Origin: WHSW01 sp963781265
GTDB taxonomy: Bacteria > Actinomycetota > Thermoleophilia > Solirubrobacterales > 70-9
Length of the DNA stretch: 64,000 bases
Direction of reading: 5' to 3'
NCBI GenBank assembly: GCA_963781265.1
Contig: CAWAFH010000003.1
Span: 248,001 to 312,000 of the forward strand
The translations under genes and the position numbers were made by a program. Below are positions 7,821 to 15,992 of this stretch, piece after piece. The notes below the pieces were generated by a model. That model was given only the letters and a program-made list of their open reading frames with translations, was not told where the DNA came from and did no database searches. Numbering within the stretch: position 1 is the stretch's first letter; every line of letters begins with the position of its first letter.

Positions 7821-8981
7821 TCAGCTCCAGGAGTCCCAGTTGTGCAGCAGGTCGCCGACGCTCGGCAGCGGGTGACCGCCCTCATACCACCCGGGCCCGC
7901 TCCAGATCTCGAAATGCAGGTGACACCCGGACGCATTTCCGGTCTGGCCGACGTTGCCGATCACCTGGCCGGTGCGCACCCGGGCGCCCTCGCGCAGCGG
8001 CGAGCGGCGGATCAGGTGGGCGTAGAACGTGTCCGACCTCGTTCCCTTGCCGTCGAGGACGACGTAGTTGCCCGCCGCGGACTGGACGTCGACCGCCTGC
8101 ACGCGGCCGCCGCGGGCGGCGTGGATCGGCGTGCCGCACTCCGCGAAGACGTCCTGGCCCTGGTGGCCGCGGCCGGCCCCGTATCCGTCGCCGTAGGTGT
8201 GGCGCGAGTCGAGCGGAAAGCGGTAGAGGTGGTAGCCGAAGCTCGAGTCCGCCGTGGCGACGGTCGCGCCGCCGGCGGCGCTGCCGAGCTCGAACTTGTA
8301 GTCGCCGCCCGGCGCCGGGGCGCCGTCGGTCGTCCGCCCGTCCCACTTCGCGACGTTGCGGGTCCCGGGCTCGGCGTCGTCCTCAACGAAGGTGTCGACG
8401 ACCTCCTTGGTCTCGCGGTTCACGATCGCGACCCGGACGTCGGTGGCCTCGCCGCCCTGGAAGATGTACGAGACGCGCGGCGCTCGCAGCCCGTCGTAGA
8501 AGGTCTGATGGGGGGTCGCCTCGGCGGCGGTGAGCTTGAACTGGCCGCCGGTGGGGATCTGGCCCGGGTCGACGATCTTCAGCGGCCGGTCGCTCGGCGT
8601 CTCGGCCTCGGCCCCGTAGGCGCTCGCCCGCACGGTTCCCGACGCCGCCTTCGCCGGCACCTTGACCTCGACCGTCGTCGCCGAGACCTCGCTCGGCGCC
8701 GCAGCGATCCGGCCGCCGGCGGCGGCGGCGAAGCGGACCTCGTCGACTCCGTCGAGGGCGCGGCCGCTCAGCTGCACCCGGGAGCCGACGGTGGCCTCGC
8801 GCACGTCGGCGCAACGCTCGAGGCAGAGGACGCTGGTCAGCACGGGCGGGTCCGGCGTGCCGACCCCGCCGCCGCCGGAGGCCGCGGCGACCCCGGCGCC
8901 GAGCGTCAGCGAGGCGATCGCCACCGCGAGCGGTGCCGATCTCCGCCAACTACGCGCCTGAGCGGGCGCCCCGAGCTGCAT
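7821..8981 (-). CDS. Secreted M23-family peptidase with IPT/TIG-like domain
   Basis: 386 residues: an N-terminal signal or anchor (SAPLAVAIASLTLGAGVAAA), an IPT/TIG-like fold at about 45-140, a FlgD-like beta-sandwich at about 165-255, then an M23 zinc endopeptidase with HQGQD and HLHFE ligands and the YAHL strand. Predicted to remodel peptidoglycan. It begins at ATG 8981, 13 nt after AAGGAG (complement of 8995-9000), and follows directly on a c-di-AMP riboswitch, a standard arrangement for actinobacterial cell-wall hydrolases. Confidence 0.88.
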   Translation of the reverse strand: MQLGAPAQARSWRRSAPLAVAIASLTLGAGVAAASGGGGVGTPDPPVLTSVLCLERCADVREATVGSRVQLSGRALDGVDEVRFAAAAGGRIAAAPSEVSATTVEVKVPAKAASGTVRASAYGAEAETPSDRPLKIVDPGQIPTGGQFKLTAAEATPHQTFYDGLRAPRVSYIFQGGEATDVRVAIVNRETKEVVDTFVEDDAEPGTRNVAKWDGRTTDGAPAPGGDYKFELGSAAGGATVATADSSFGYHLYRFPLDSRHTYGDGYGAGRGHQGQDVFAECGTPIHAARGGRVQAVDVQSAAGNYVVLDGKGTRSDTFYAHLIRRSPLREGARVRTGQVIGNVGQTGNASGCHLHFEIWSGPGWYEGGHPLPSVGDLLHNWDSWS

Positions 8982-9003
8982 GACTGCTGCGAATCTCCTT
9001 CTC

Positions 9004-9150
9004 GAGCCTGCGGGGTTAGCTGACGGGCTCGCGCCGAAAGAGCGGCGCTACGGGCTCGAACGGGGCCCGATTCGCCCCTGGAACGGTGATTCGACACCGC
9101 GCCAACGGTTCCCCCGTTCCCGGGCGCCTCGACGCTCGGGATTCGGCGGT
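9004..9150 (-). ncRNA. c-di-AMP (ydaO/yuaA) riboswitch
   Basis: Read on the minus strand, the leader contains the ydaO hallmarks in order: GCCGAATCCCG near the 5' end, GGGAACGGGGGAACC, a GGGGCGAATC segment, and the very conserved GCCCGTCAGCTAACCCC (complement of 9012-9028) near the 3' end. It sits immediately upstream of an M23 peptidase, the usual actinobacterial context, where the riboswitch turns expression off at high c-di-AMP. A TATAGT -10 element (complement of 9163-9168) would place the 5' end near 9155, matching the first conserved block. Confidence 0.9.
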
Positions 9151-9185
9151 TCTGGGGCGGAGACTATAGCTACGCTCGGAGCGGC

Positions 9186-9191
9186 TAACAT
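9186..9191 (+). promoter_or_regulatory. Candidate -10 element for rplM-rpsI
   Basis: TAACAT lies 48 nt upstream of the rplM ATG and divergent from the riboswitch promoter. The predicted leader of about 42 nt has no obvious Shine-Dalgarno next to the ATG. Assigned by position and match to TANNNT only. Confidence 0.3.
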
Positions 9192-9239
9192 CACCCGGCC
9201 GCGCCCGAAGCGAGTTGCGTCGGGGCGGCTTTTCGCACG

Positions 9240-9674
9240 ATGAAGACCTACGTCGCCAAGCCCACGGACCGCCAGCGAGACTGGTACGTCGTCGACGCCG
9301 AGGGCAAGACCCTGGGTCGTCTCGCGACCCAGATCGCCGACGCCCTGCGCGGCAAGCGCAAGCCTGAGTACACGCCTCACTGCGACACCGGCGACTTCGT
9401 CGTCGTCGTGAACGCGGAGAAGGTCGCGGTAACCGGCAACAAGCGCACCGACAAGCTCTACTGGCGCCACAGCGGCTACCCGGGCGGGATCCGCTCGCGG
9501 ACGCTGAACGAGATGCTCGAGCGACGGCCCGAGGAAGTGATCCGCAAGGCGGTCCACGGGATGCTGCCCCGCAACCGCCTCGCCCGCCAGCAGCTGCGCA
9601 AGCTCAAGGTCTACGCGGGCCCGGATCATCCGCACGCCGCCCAGCAGCCGAAGCCGATGGAGATCGAGACTTGA
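9240..9674 (+). CDS. rplM: Large-subunit ribosomal protein uL13
   Basis: 144 residues, full length. The sequence runs MKTYVAKPTDRQRDWYVVDA through LGRLATQIADALRGK and ends with the LKVYAGPDHPHAAQQPK tail typical of bacterial L13. It is followed by rpsI in the universally conserved rplM-rpsI order, with the stop overlapping the next ATG (TGATG). Confidence 0.97.
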   Translation: MKTYVAKPTDRQRDWYVVDAEGKTLGRLATQIADALRGKRKPEYTPHCDTGDFVVVVNAEKVAVTGNKRTDKLYWRHSGYPGGIRSRTLNEMLERRPEEVIRKAVHGMLPRNRLARQQLRKLKVYAGPDHPHAAQQPKPMEIET

Positions 9675-10507
9675 TGACCGAAGAGCAGGACCAGACCCCG
9701 GACGAGCCCGAGGCGACCGAGCCCGAGGCCGCGGAAGCCGCAGAGCCCGCCGCGGAGGAGCCCGCCGCCGCACCGGAGGCAGAGCAGCCGGCGGCGAGCG
9801 ACGAGCAACCGGCCGAGGAGACCCCCGCCGCCGAGGAGGCCCCGGCCGAGGAGACCCCCGCCGCCGCGGAGGCCCCGGCTGCGGAGCCCGCCGCGGCCGA
9901 GCAGGCTCCGCCGGCGCCGGCCGCCGAGAAGCCGAAGGCCGCCGAGCAGGCGCCCGGCGCCGATCTCGAGCCGATCGCGCTCGAGCCCGAGCGCGAGCTC
10001 TCCGCCGAGGAGCGCGCGCGGCTCGAGGCCGAGGAGGAGGAGCGCGTCCGGCGCGAGGCCGAGGCCGAGGCCGGCGACGAGCCGCTCGCCCGCCGCGGCC
10101 CGCAGGTCGAGCTCAAGCCCGACGCCCTGATCCAGGCGACCGGCAAGCGCAAGAGCTCGATCGCCCGCGTGATCCTGCGCCCCGGGAGCGGCACCTGCGA
10201 GGTCAACGGCAAGCCGCTCGACGACTACTTCCCCCGCCAGACCCTGCGCACGATGGCCCGCCAGCCGCTGCTCACCGCCGGTTATGAGTCGACCGTCGAC
10301 GTCGTCGCGCGCGTGCACGGCGGGGGGATCGCCGGCCAGGCCGGCGCGGTGCGCCACGGGATCGCCCGGGCGCTGACCGACATCGACCCGGAGCTGCGCC
10401 CCGAGCTCAAGCGCCGCGGCCTGCTGACCCGGGACGCTCGCAAGAAGGAACGCCGCAAGGCCGGGTTGAAGAAAGCCCGCAAGCGGCCGCAGTTCTCCAA
10501 GCGCTGA
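9674..10507 (+). CDS. rpsI: Small-subunit ribosomal protein uS9 with long acidic N-terminal extension
   Basis: The last 130 residues are a normal S9, from QATGKRKSSIARV to the C-terminal KKARKRPQFSKR tail that reaches toward P-site tRNA. The first 145 or so residues are an extension made almost only of Glu, Ala and Pro with AEEAPAEETPAA-type repeats. Bacterial S9 is normally 130-170 aa, so this protein is roughly double size. The frame is continuous from ATG 9674 (a TTG codon lies one codon upstream), and the coupling overlap with rplM supports translation of the extension. No start codon with a good ribosome site is obvious just before the S9 core. Confidence 0.93.
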   Translation: MTEEQDQTPDEPEATEPEAAEAAEPAAEEPAAAPEAEQPAASDEQPAEETPAAEEAPAEETPAAAEAPAAEPAAAEQAPPAPAAEKPKAAEQAPGADLEPIALEPERELSAEERARLEAEEEERVRREAEAEAGDEPLARRGPQVELKPDALIQATGKRKSSIARVILRPGSGTCEVNGKPLDDYFPRQTLRTMARQPLLTAGYESTVDVVARVHGGGIAGQAGAVRHGIARALTDIDPELRPELKRRGLLTRDARKKERRKAGLKKARKRPQFSKR

Positions 10508-10633
10508 GGCTGCTGCAAACCTTCGCATCTCGGCGTCCTCGGTTGGACGCCTCGCTCACGTAGCGCCGCTACGCTCGCGTCGGCGTCCAACCTGCGTCCT
10601 TGATCTGCTCGGTTTTCGCAGCCTCAGTCGCTT
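10499..10633. repeat. Nested 135-bp palindrome between rpsI and glmM
   Basis: Three inverted repeats are nested. The outer one is AAGCG plus CTGAGGCTGC (10499-10513), matched by GCAGCCTCAG plus CGCTT (10618-10633, one extra T). The middle is GGTTGGACGCC (10541-10551) with GGCGTCCAACC (10582-10592). The inner is CGTAGC with GCTACG (10559-10573). It begins within the last codons of rpsI. No poly-T follows, so it is not a standard terminator; it resembles a miniature palindromic element. Confidence 0.7.
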
Positions 10634-10644
10634 ACTGCCAGAAC

Positions 10645-11973
10645 ATGCCCCCTCCGAGAAAACTCTTTGGAACCGATGGTGTCCGCGGGGTCGCGGGGGA
10701 ATTGCTTTCGGCTGAGCTGGCGGTCGCGCTCGGCCGGGCGGCGACGTTCGAGACGTCCGCGGATCGGCCGCAGGTGCTGATCGTCCGCGACACCCGTGAG
10801 TCGGGCCCGATGCTCGAGGCGGCGCTCGCCGCCGGGGTTGCGGGGGAGGGCGGCGACGCGTTCGTCGCCGGGGTCCTGCCGACGCCCGCGGCCTCGATTC
10901 TCGTCCGCCGGCTCGGGCTCGATCTCGCCGCGGTCATCTCCGCCTCCCACAACCCGTGGCAGGACAACGGGATCAAGTTCTTCGGCGCCGACGGGCGCAA
11001 GCTCGGCGACGACGCGGAGGCGAGGATCGAGCGCTCGGTCAGCGACGCGGCGCCCGTCGACGCACCGCGCAGCGTCTCGATCGGCCGGGTCCGACCGCTC
11101 GAGGGCGCCCTCGACGACTACCTGCGCGAGCTCGAGCGCGCCTTCCCGGTCGACCTCGCGGGCCTGAAGCTGGTGATCGACTGCGCGAACGGCGCCACCC
11201 ACCTCGCGGGGCCCGAGATCTTCCGGCGGCTCGGCGCCGAGGTCGAGGCGATCGCCACCGAACCGGACGGGCGCAACATCAACGACGGCTGCGGCTCGAC
11301 CCACCCGGAGGCGCTCGCCGAGCGGGTTGCGGCGAGCGGCGCGGCGCTCGGCTTCGCCTTCGACGGCGACGGCGACCGCGTGCTCGCGGTGGACTCGACG
11401 GGGGCGATCCGCGACGGCGACGAGCTGATCGCCATCGCCGCCCTGCACCTGCAGCGCAGCGGCCGGCTCGGCGGGGGAGTGGCGGTCACGGTGATGAGCA
11501 ACTACGGCTTTCACAACGCGATGCAGGAGGCCGGGATCGAGGTCGCGACGACCGCGGTCGGCGACCGCAGCGTCTCGACCGAGCTCGACCGCCGCGACTG
11601 GACGCTGGGAGGCGAGCAGTCCGGCCACCTGATCTGGTCCGACTACGCGCCCACCGGCGACGGGATCGGCGCGGCGCTGCTCATCCTCACCGCGCTCGAC
11701 GGCGGCGAGCTGGCGCGGACGCGGCCGATGACCCGGTTGCCGCAGGTGCTCGAGAACGTCGAGGTCGCCGAGCGCGAGGCGATCGACGGCGCCGCCGAGC
11801 TTTGGGACGCGGTCGAGCGCGAGAACGCTGCGCTCGACGGTCGCGGGCGGGTTCTGGTTCGCCCATCGGGGACGGAGCCCCTGGTCAGGGTGATGGTCGA
11901 GGCGCCCGGACAGGCCGAGGCCGAGGCCGTCTGCGCCCGCCTGGTCGAGATCGTCCAGACCGAGCTCGCCTAG
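10645..11973 (+). CDS. glmM: Phosphoglucosamine mutase
   Basis: 442 residues, full length. It converts glucosamine-6-phosphate to glucosamine-1-phosphate for UDP-GlcNAc synthesis. Seen are the N-terminal RKLFGTDGVRGVAG, the phosphoserine loop ISASHNPWQDNGIKFFG, the metal loop FDGDGDR, the sugar loop GGEQSGH and the C-terminal RPSGTEPLVRVMVE phosphate-binding motif. The start is set at ATG 10645 because upstream in-frame codons lie inside the palindrome. It is followed by glmS, the previous step in the pathway. Confidence 0.96.
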   Translation: MPPPRKLFGTDGVRGVAGELLSAELAVALGRAATFETSADRPQVLIVRDTRESGPMLEAALAAGVAGEGGDAFVAGVLPTPAASILVRRLGLDLAAVISASHNPWQDNGIKFFGADGRKLGDDAEARIERSVSDAAPVDAPRSVSIGRVRPLEGALDDYLRELERAFPVDLAGLKLVIDCANGATHLAGPEIFRRLGAEVEAIATEPDGRNINDGCGSTHPEALAERVAASGAALGFAFDGDGDRVLAVDSTGAIRDGDELIAIAALHLQRSGRLGGGVAVTVMSNYGFHNAMQEAGIEVATTAVGDRSVSTELDRRDWTLGGEQSGHLIWSDYAPTGDGIGAALLILTALDGGELARTRPMTRLPQVLENVEVAEREAIDGAAELWDAVERENAALDGRGRVLVRPSGTEPLVRVMVEAPGQAEAEAVCARLVEIVQTELA

Positions 11974-12024
11974 CCAGGCCCACTGGATCGGGCCCCGGCC
12001 CGGCGCTACCCTGAACGGCCTCCC

Positions 12025-13899
12025 ATGTGCGGAATCGTCGGCTATGTAGGGCAGCGTCCGTGCCGTGATCTGCTGATCGCGGGGCTCGAGAAGCTCGAGT
12101 ACCGCGGCTACGACTCGGCCGGCATCTCGCTGCTCGCAGACGGCGAGATCGACACGGTGCGGGCGGTCGGCAACCTCGCCAACTTGCGCGCCGCCGTCGG
12201 CCTCGACGCCGACCACCCGGTTACCGAGGGCACCGGGACGGTCGCGGTCGCCGCGCCGCCGGCGACGATCGGCCTCGGGCACACGCGCTGGGCCACCCAC
12301 GGCCGGGTCACCGAGGAGAACGCCCACCCGCACGGCGACTGCTCCGACAGCGTCCACATCGTCTTGAACGGGATCGTCGAGAACCACGCCGAGCTGCGGC
12401 GCGAGCTCACCGATCAGGGTCACGTCTTCAGCTCCGACACCGACGCCGAGATCGTCGCCCACCTGATCGAGAAGCACTACGACGGCGACTTCACCGCGGC
12501 CGTCCGCGACGCCTTCTCCGACCTGCGCGGCCACTACGCGTTCGTCGCGATGCACGCCGAGCATCCGGACACGCTGGTCGCGGCACGGCAGGAGTGCCCG
12601 CTCATCGTCGGGCTCGGCGAGGGCGAGAGCTTCGTGGCTTCTGCGATTCCCGCCTTTCTCGCCGAGACGCGGCACGTGCTCGGGCTCAAGAACGGCGAGA
12701 TCGTCACGGTCACGCCCGAGGGCGCCTCGATCACCGAGGTCGACGCGACCGTCGTCGAGCGCGACGTGGAGGAGGTCACCTGGGACGACGAGGCGGCCGA
12801 GAAGGGCGGCTATTCGACCTTCATGATGAAGGAGATCCACGAGCAGCCCGACGCGGTCGCCGAGACGATCGCCGACCGCCTGCCGGAGGTCGACCGGGTC
12901 GACCTCTCCGAGCTCGAGTTCCCCGACGAGCTGCCGCAGCGCCTGCGCCGCATCGTCATCGTGGCCTGCGGGACGTCCTACCACGCGGGCCTCGTCGGCC
13001 GCTACGCGATCGAGCAGTGGGCGCGCGTGCCGGTCGAGATGGACGTCGCCTCCGAGTACCGCTACCGCGACCCGGTGATCAACTCCGACGACCTGGTGAT
13101 CGGCATCACCCAGTCGGGCGAGACCGCTGACACGCTGGCGGCGATGCGGCTGGCGCGCGAGCGCGGCGCCTGCGTCCTCGCGGTCACGAACGTGATGGGC
13201 AGCCAGGCGACCCGCGACGCCGACACTGTCCTCTACACCCGGGCCGGGATCGAGATCGGGGTCGCCGCGACCAAGACCTTCGTCAGCCAGGTGGCGGCGA
13301 TGTACGTGCTCGGGCTCTGGCTCGCCCAGGAGCGCGGGACGATGGACGCGGCCCGGCGCGCCGAGCTGATCGGCGAGCTGAAGTCGCTTCCGCACCTGAT
13401 CCAGGACACGATCGTCTCGGTCGACCGGCGCGTGCGCGCGATCGCCCGCAGCCACGCCAACCAGCGCTTCTTCCTCTATCTCGGCCGCAACATCGGCCTC
13501 CCCGTCTGCCTCGAGGGGGCGCTCAAGCTGAAGGAGATCTCCTACATCCCGACCGACGCCTACGCCGCCGGCGAGATGAAGCACGGTCCGATCGCCCTGC
13601 TCGACGAGGACACCCCGGTGGTCGCCGTGGCGACGGACAGCCCGGTGCTCGAAAAGGTGCTCTCCAACGTCGCCGAGGTCCGCGCCCGCGGCGCCGACGT
13701 GATCGCGGTCGCCACCGAGGGCGGCAAGCAGGTCTCCGAGGCGGCCGACCAGACGATCCTGATCCCGCGCACCGACTGGCTGCTGCAGCCGATCCTCGCG
13801 ATCGTGCCGCTCCAGCTGCTCGCGTACTACATCGCCAGGCTCAACGGCCTGAACGTCGATCAGCCGCGAAACCTGGCGAAAACGGTCACCGTCGAGTAG
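12025..13899 (+). CDS. glmS: Glutamine-fructose-6-phosphate aminotransferase
   Basis: 624 residues. The N-terminus MCGIVGYVG exposes the Ntn-type nucleophile Cys2 of the glutaminase domain (to about 240). Two SIS sugar-isomerase domains follow, with CGTSYHAG and SQSGET-like (TQSGETADTLAA) motifs and the C-terminal NLAKTVTVE. It makes glucosamine-6-phosphate from fructose-6-phosphate and glutamine. A TACCCT -10-like element lies 13 nt before the ATG. No glmS ribozyme was seen upstream, as expected outside Firmicutes. Confidence 0.97.
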   Translation: MCGIVGYVGQRPCRDLLIAGLEKLEYRGYDSAGISLLADGEIDTVRAVGNLANLRAAVGLDADHPVTEGTGTVAVAAPPATIGLGHTRWATHGRVTEENAHPHGDCSDSVHIVLNGIVENHAELRRELTDQGHVFSSDTDAEIVAHLIEKHYDGDFTAAVRDAFSDLRGHYAFVAMHAEHPDTLVAARQECPLIVGLGEGESFVASAIPAFLAETRHVLGLKNGEIVTVTPEGASITEVDATVVERDVEEVTWDDEAAEKGGYSTFMMKEIHEQPDAVAETIADRLPEVDRVDLSELEFPDELPQRLRRIVIVACGTSYHAGLVGRYAIEQWARVPVEMDVASEYRYRDPVINSDDLVIGITQSGETADTLAAMRLARERGACVLAVTNVMGSQATRDADTVLYTRAGIEIGVAATKTFVSQVAAMYVLGLWLAQERGTMDAARRAELIGELKSLPHLIQDTIVSVDRRVRAIARSHANQRFFLYLGRNIGLPVCLEGALKLKEISYIPTDAYAAGEMKHGPIALLDEDTPVVAVATDSPVLEKVLSNVAEVRARGADVIAVATEGGKQVSEAADQTILIPRTDWLLQPILAIVPLQLLAYYIARLNGLNVDQPRNLAKTVTVE

Positions 13900-14015
13900 C
13901 CGTGTCGCGCTCGCGCCTCGTCCGGCCGGCGACGGCGCGCGGGCCCGTTCGCGGGTTCACCTCAGCCTCCCCGGGGTCCGCGGGGACGCGGAACCCGCTC
14001 GCTAGAGTGCCGCCC

Positions 14016-15572
14016 TTGCTCGGAGCCCGCCGACACCGTCTGCTCGCGATCCTGCCGGTGATCGCCGCCCTGATCGGCGGCTGCGGGAGCGACGACTCGA
14101 GCTCCGCCGGCCTCGCCTCGCTGGCTCCTCCGGATGCGCCGCTGTTCGTCCAGGGTGTGATCAGGCCCGCCGGCGACCAGGAGGAGGCGATCGACTCGTT
14201 TGCCGAGCGGGTCGGCCAGGTCGACGATCCGGCCGCCGACGCGGTCGCAGCGGTCGACGAGTTGTTCGCCTCAAACGGGGTCGACATCAACTTCGCGGAT
14301 GACATCGAGCCATGGCTCGGCGAGCACGGGGCGGCCTTCGTGAGCTCGTTCAAGCCGCGGGCGTCCGGCACGCCGGACTTCGCGGCGATGGTCGAGGTCA
14401 CCGACGCCGACGCCGCCCGCTCGTTCCTGCAGCGGGTGCTCGACCAGGACCCGGCGCCCGACCAGAAGCGGACCTATCGGGACACCCAGTACTTCAGCTC
14501 CGGCGGCGGCTTCGCGGCAGGGGTGATCAACGACCAGGCGCTCGTGATCGGCACCGAGACGGCGTTCAAGGTCGCCGTCGACTCCGCCGCGGGCGAGTCC
14601 CTGAGCGAGAGCGAGGAGTACACGGACCGGGTGGACGTGCTCCCGGACGGCGCGCTCGTGACCGCCTTCTTCGAGCCCGCGTCGACGATCGAGGCGGCGA
14701 TCGCCTCGGAGGGGCTCGACCCGGCGCAGGCGCAGGCGCTCGAGCCGCTGCTCGGCGGGCCGCTCTCCCAGCCGGTGGCCGCATCGTTGAGCGCGACGCC
14801 GGACGCCGCCAGCCTCGACATCGCCGCGATGGTCGACTCCGGGTCGTCGCTGAGCACCGAGTCGTCGCTGCTCACCGGTCTGCCAGGGGGGTCGTGGTTC
14901 GCGATCGCCGTCCCCGACCTCGGCGAGACCCTCGGGCGCAGCCTCGATCAGCTCTCGTCGAGCGGGCTGCCGGGCGCCGGGCAGCTGCAGCGCCGGCTCC
15001 ACGCCGCGACCGGGCTCGACGTCGGCGACGACGTGTTCAGCTGGCTCGGCGATGCCGCGGCCTTCGTCCAGGGCACCGGCGTCCCCGGCTTCAGCGCCGG
15101 CCTGATCGCGCAGACCTCCGACCCGGAGGCTCCACGCGCCTTGCTCGAGGTCGGCCGCAGGCTCGCCGAGCGCGAGTCGGGCCTGAGCTCCAGCGGCCCG
15201 CCCGAGGGCGCCGATTACGGGTTCTCCATCGGCATCCCGGGGGTCGGCGGGGGCGCCGAGGCGGGCGTGGTCGGCGACGAACTGGTCGCGGTGATCGGCG
15301 CGACCGCGAGTCAGGCGCTCGAGCCGGACGAGACGCTGGGCGACGACGAGGACTTTCAGGACGCGATCGACCGGCTCGGCGACGACTACGCGCCCAGCCT
15401 CTACGTCGACCTGCCCTCGTTCTTCACGGTCGCCGAGGCGGGTTCGGACGGCGACGTCGACTACGAGGCGCTGCGCCCCTACCTGGAGGCGTTCGCGACC
15501 GTGGTCGCGGGCAGCAACGTCGACGGCGAGCTGGCCCATTCCAGGCTCACCGTCTCGCTCGCGTCCGGGTAG
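14016..15572 (+). CDS. DUF3352-family lipoprotein
   Basis: About 518 residues starting LGARRHRLLAILP, with a clear lipoprotein signal (ILPVIAALIGGC, lipidated Cys at about 24) and a short acidic/serine linker. The rest is an alternating alpha/beta domain with repeated FxxxV..DxxAARSFL segments, which I recognise as the DUF3352 family of exported actinobacterial proteins of unknown function. The reading frame is open back to GTG 13902, directly after glmS, but TAGAGT at 14003-14008 lies 7 nt before TTG 14016 and the signal peptide fits that start, so a leaderless transcript is preferred. Confidence 0.7.
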   Translation: MLGARRHRLLAILPVIAALIGGCGSDDSSSAGLASLAPPDAPLFVQGVIRPAGDQEEAIDSFAERVGQVDDPAADAVAAVDELFASNGVDINFADDIEPWLGEHGAAFVSSFKPRASGTPDFAAMVEVTDADAARSFLQRVLDQDPAPDQKRTYRDTQYFSSGGGFAAGVINDQALVIGTETAFKVAVDSAAGESLSESEEYTDRVDVLPDGALVTAFFEPASTIEAAIASEGLDPAQAQALEPLLGGPLSQPVAASLSATPDAASLDIAAMVDSGSSLSTESSLLTGLPGGSWFAIAVPDLGETLGRSLDQLSSSGLPGAGQLQRRLHAATGLDVGDDVFSWLGDAAAFVQGTGVPGFSAGLIAQTSDPEAPRALLEVGRRLAERESGLSSSGPPEGADYGFSIGIPGVGGGAEAGVVGDELVAVIGATASQALEPDETLGDDEDFQDAIDRLGDDYAPSLYVDLPSFFTVAEAGSDGDVDYEALRPYLEAFATVVAGSNVDGELAHSRLTVSLASG

Positions 15573-15581
15573 GTTGAGGCC

Positions 15582-15956
15582 GTGCAGCCGCCACCGGGCA
15601 TCGGCCTCGACCTGATCGAAATCGAGCGGCTCGAACGGGCGCTCGAGCGCCGCCCATCGTTGGCCGCGCGCGTGTTCACCGACGGCGAGCGCGAGTACGC
15701 GAGCCGCCACGGGCGTCCGGGGCGCCACCTCGCGGCTCGCTTCGCCGCCAAGGAGGCGGCCCTGAAGGCGCTGGGCCTCGGTGGCCTGCGGCTGCACGAG
15801 GTCGAGGTCGAGGGTGGGGGAGACCGCCCGCCGCGCCTCGTCCTGCACGGCGAGGCCGCCGCGCGCGCCGCGAGCGAGGGGATCTCGCTGGCCGTCTCGC
15901 TGACCCACTCGCGCGAGTTCGCCGCCGCGGTGGTCGTCCGCGAGCCCGCTGCCTGA
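15582..15956 (+). CDS. acpS: Holo-[acyl-carrier-protein] synthase
   Basis: 124 residues, normal AcpS length. The GIGLDLIEIERLERAL motif holds the Mg-binding Asp, and the FAAKEAALKALG motif holds the second metal ligand Glu and the CoA-binding Lys. It transfers phosphopantetheine from CoA to acyl carrier protein. TAGGTT at 15570-15575 stands 6 nt before GTG 15582, a leaderless arrangement. Neighbour of nnr and alr, as in many actinobacteria. Confidence 0.93.
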   Translation: MQPPPGIGLDLIEIERLERALERRPSLAARVFTDGEREYASRHGRPGRHLAARFAAKEAALKALGLGGLRLHEVEVEGGGDRPPRLVLHGEAAARAASEGISLAVSLTHSREFAAAVVVREPAA

Positions 15957-15992
15957 TCCAGTCCGCGCGCCGGCGCGGGTACGCTGCGGCCG

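Noticed and set aside
5587..7875. 762-codon plus-strand frame opposite the flippase and M23 peptidase
   Set aside because: The minus-strand proteins carry membrane helices and zinc-ligand motifs; the plus-strand frame has none.
11974..12024. glmS ribozyme upstream of glmS
   Set aside because: The gap to glmM is only 50 bp and no ribozyme core is visible.
10624..13584. A 986-codon open frame on the minus strand opposite glmM and glmS
   Set aside because: It is antisense to two clear enzymes; its Arg/Asp/Val-rich translation is what high-GC third-position bias gives on the opposite strand, with no motifs.
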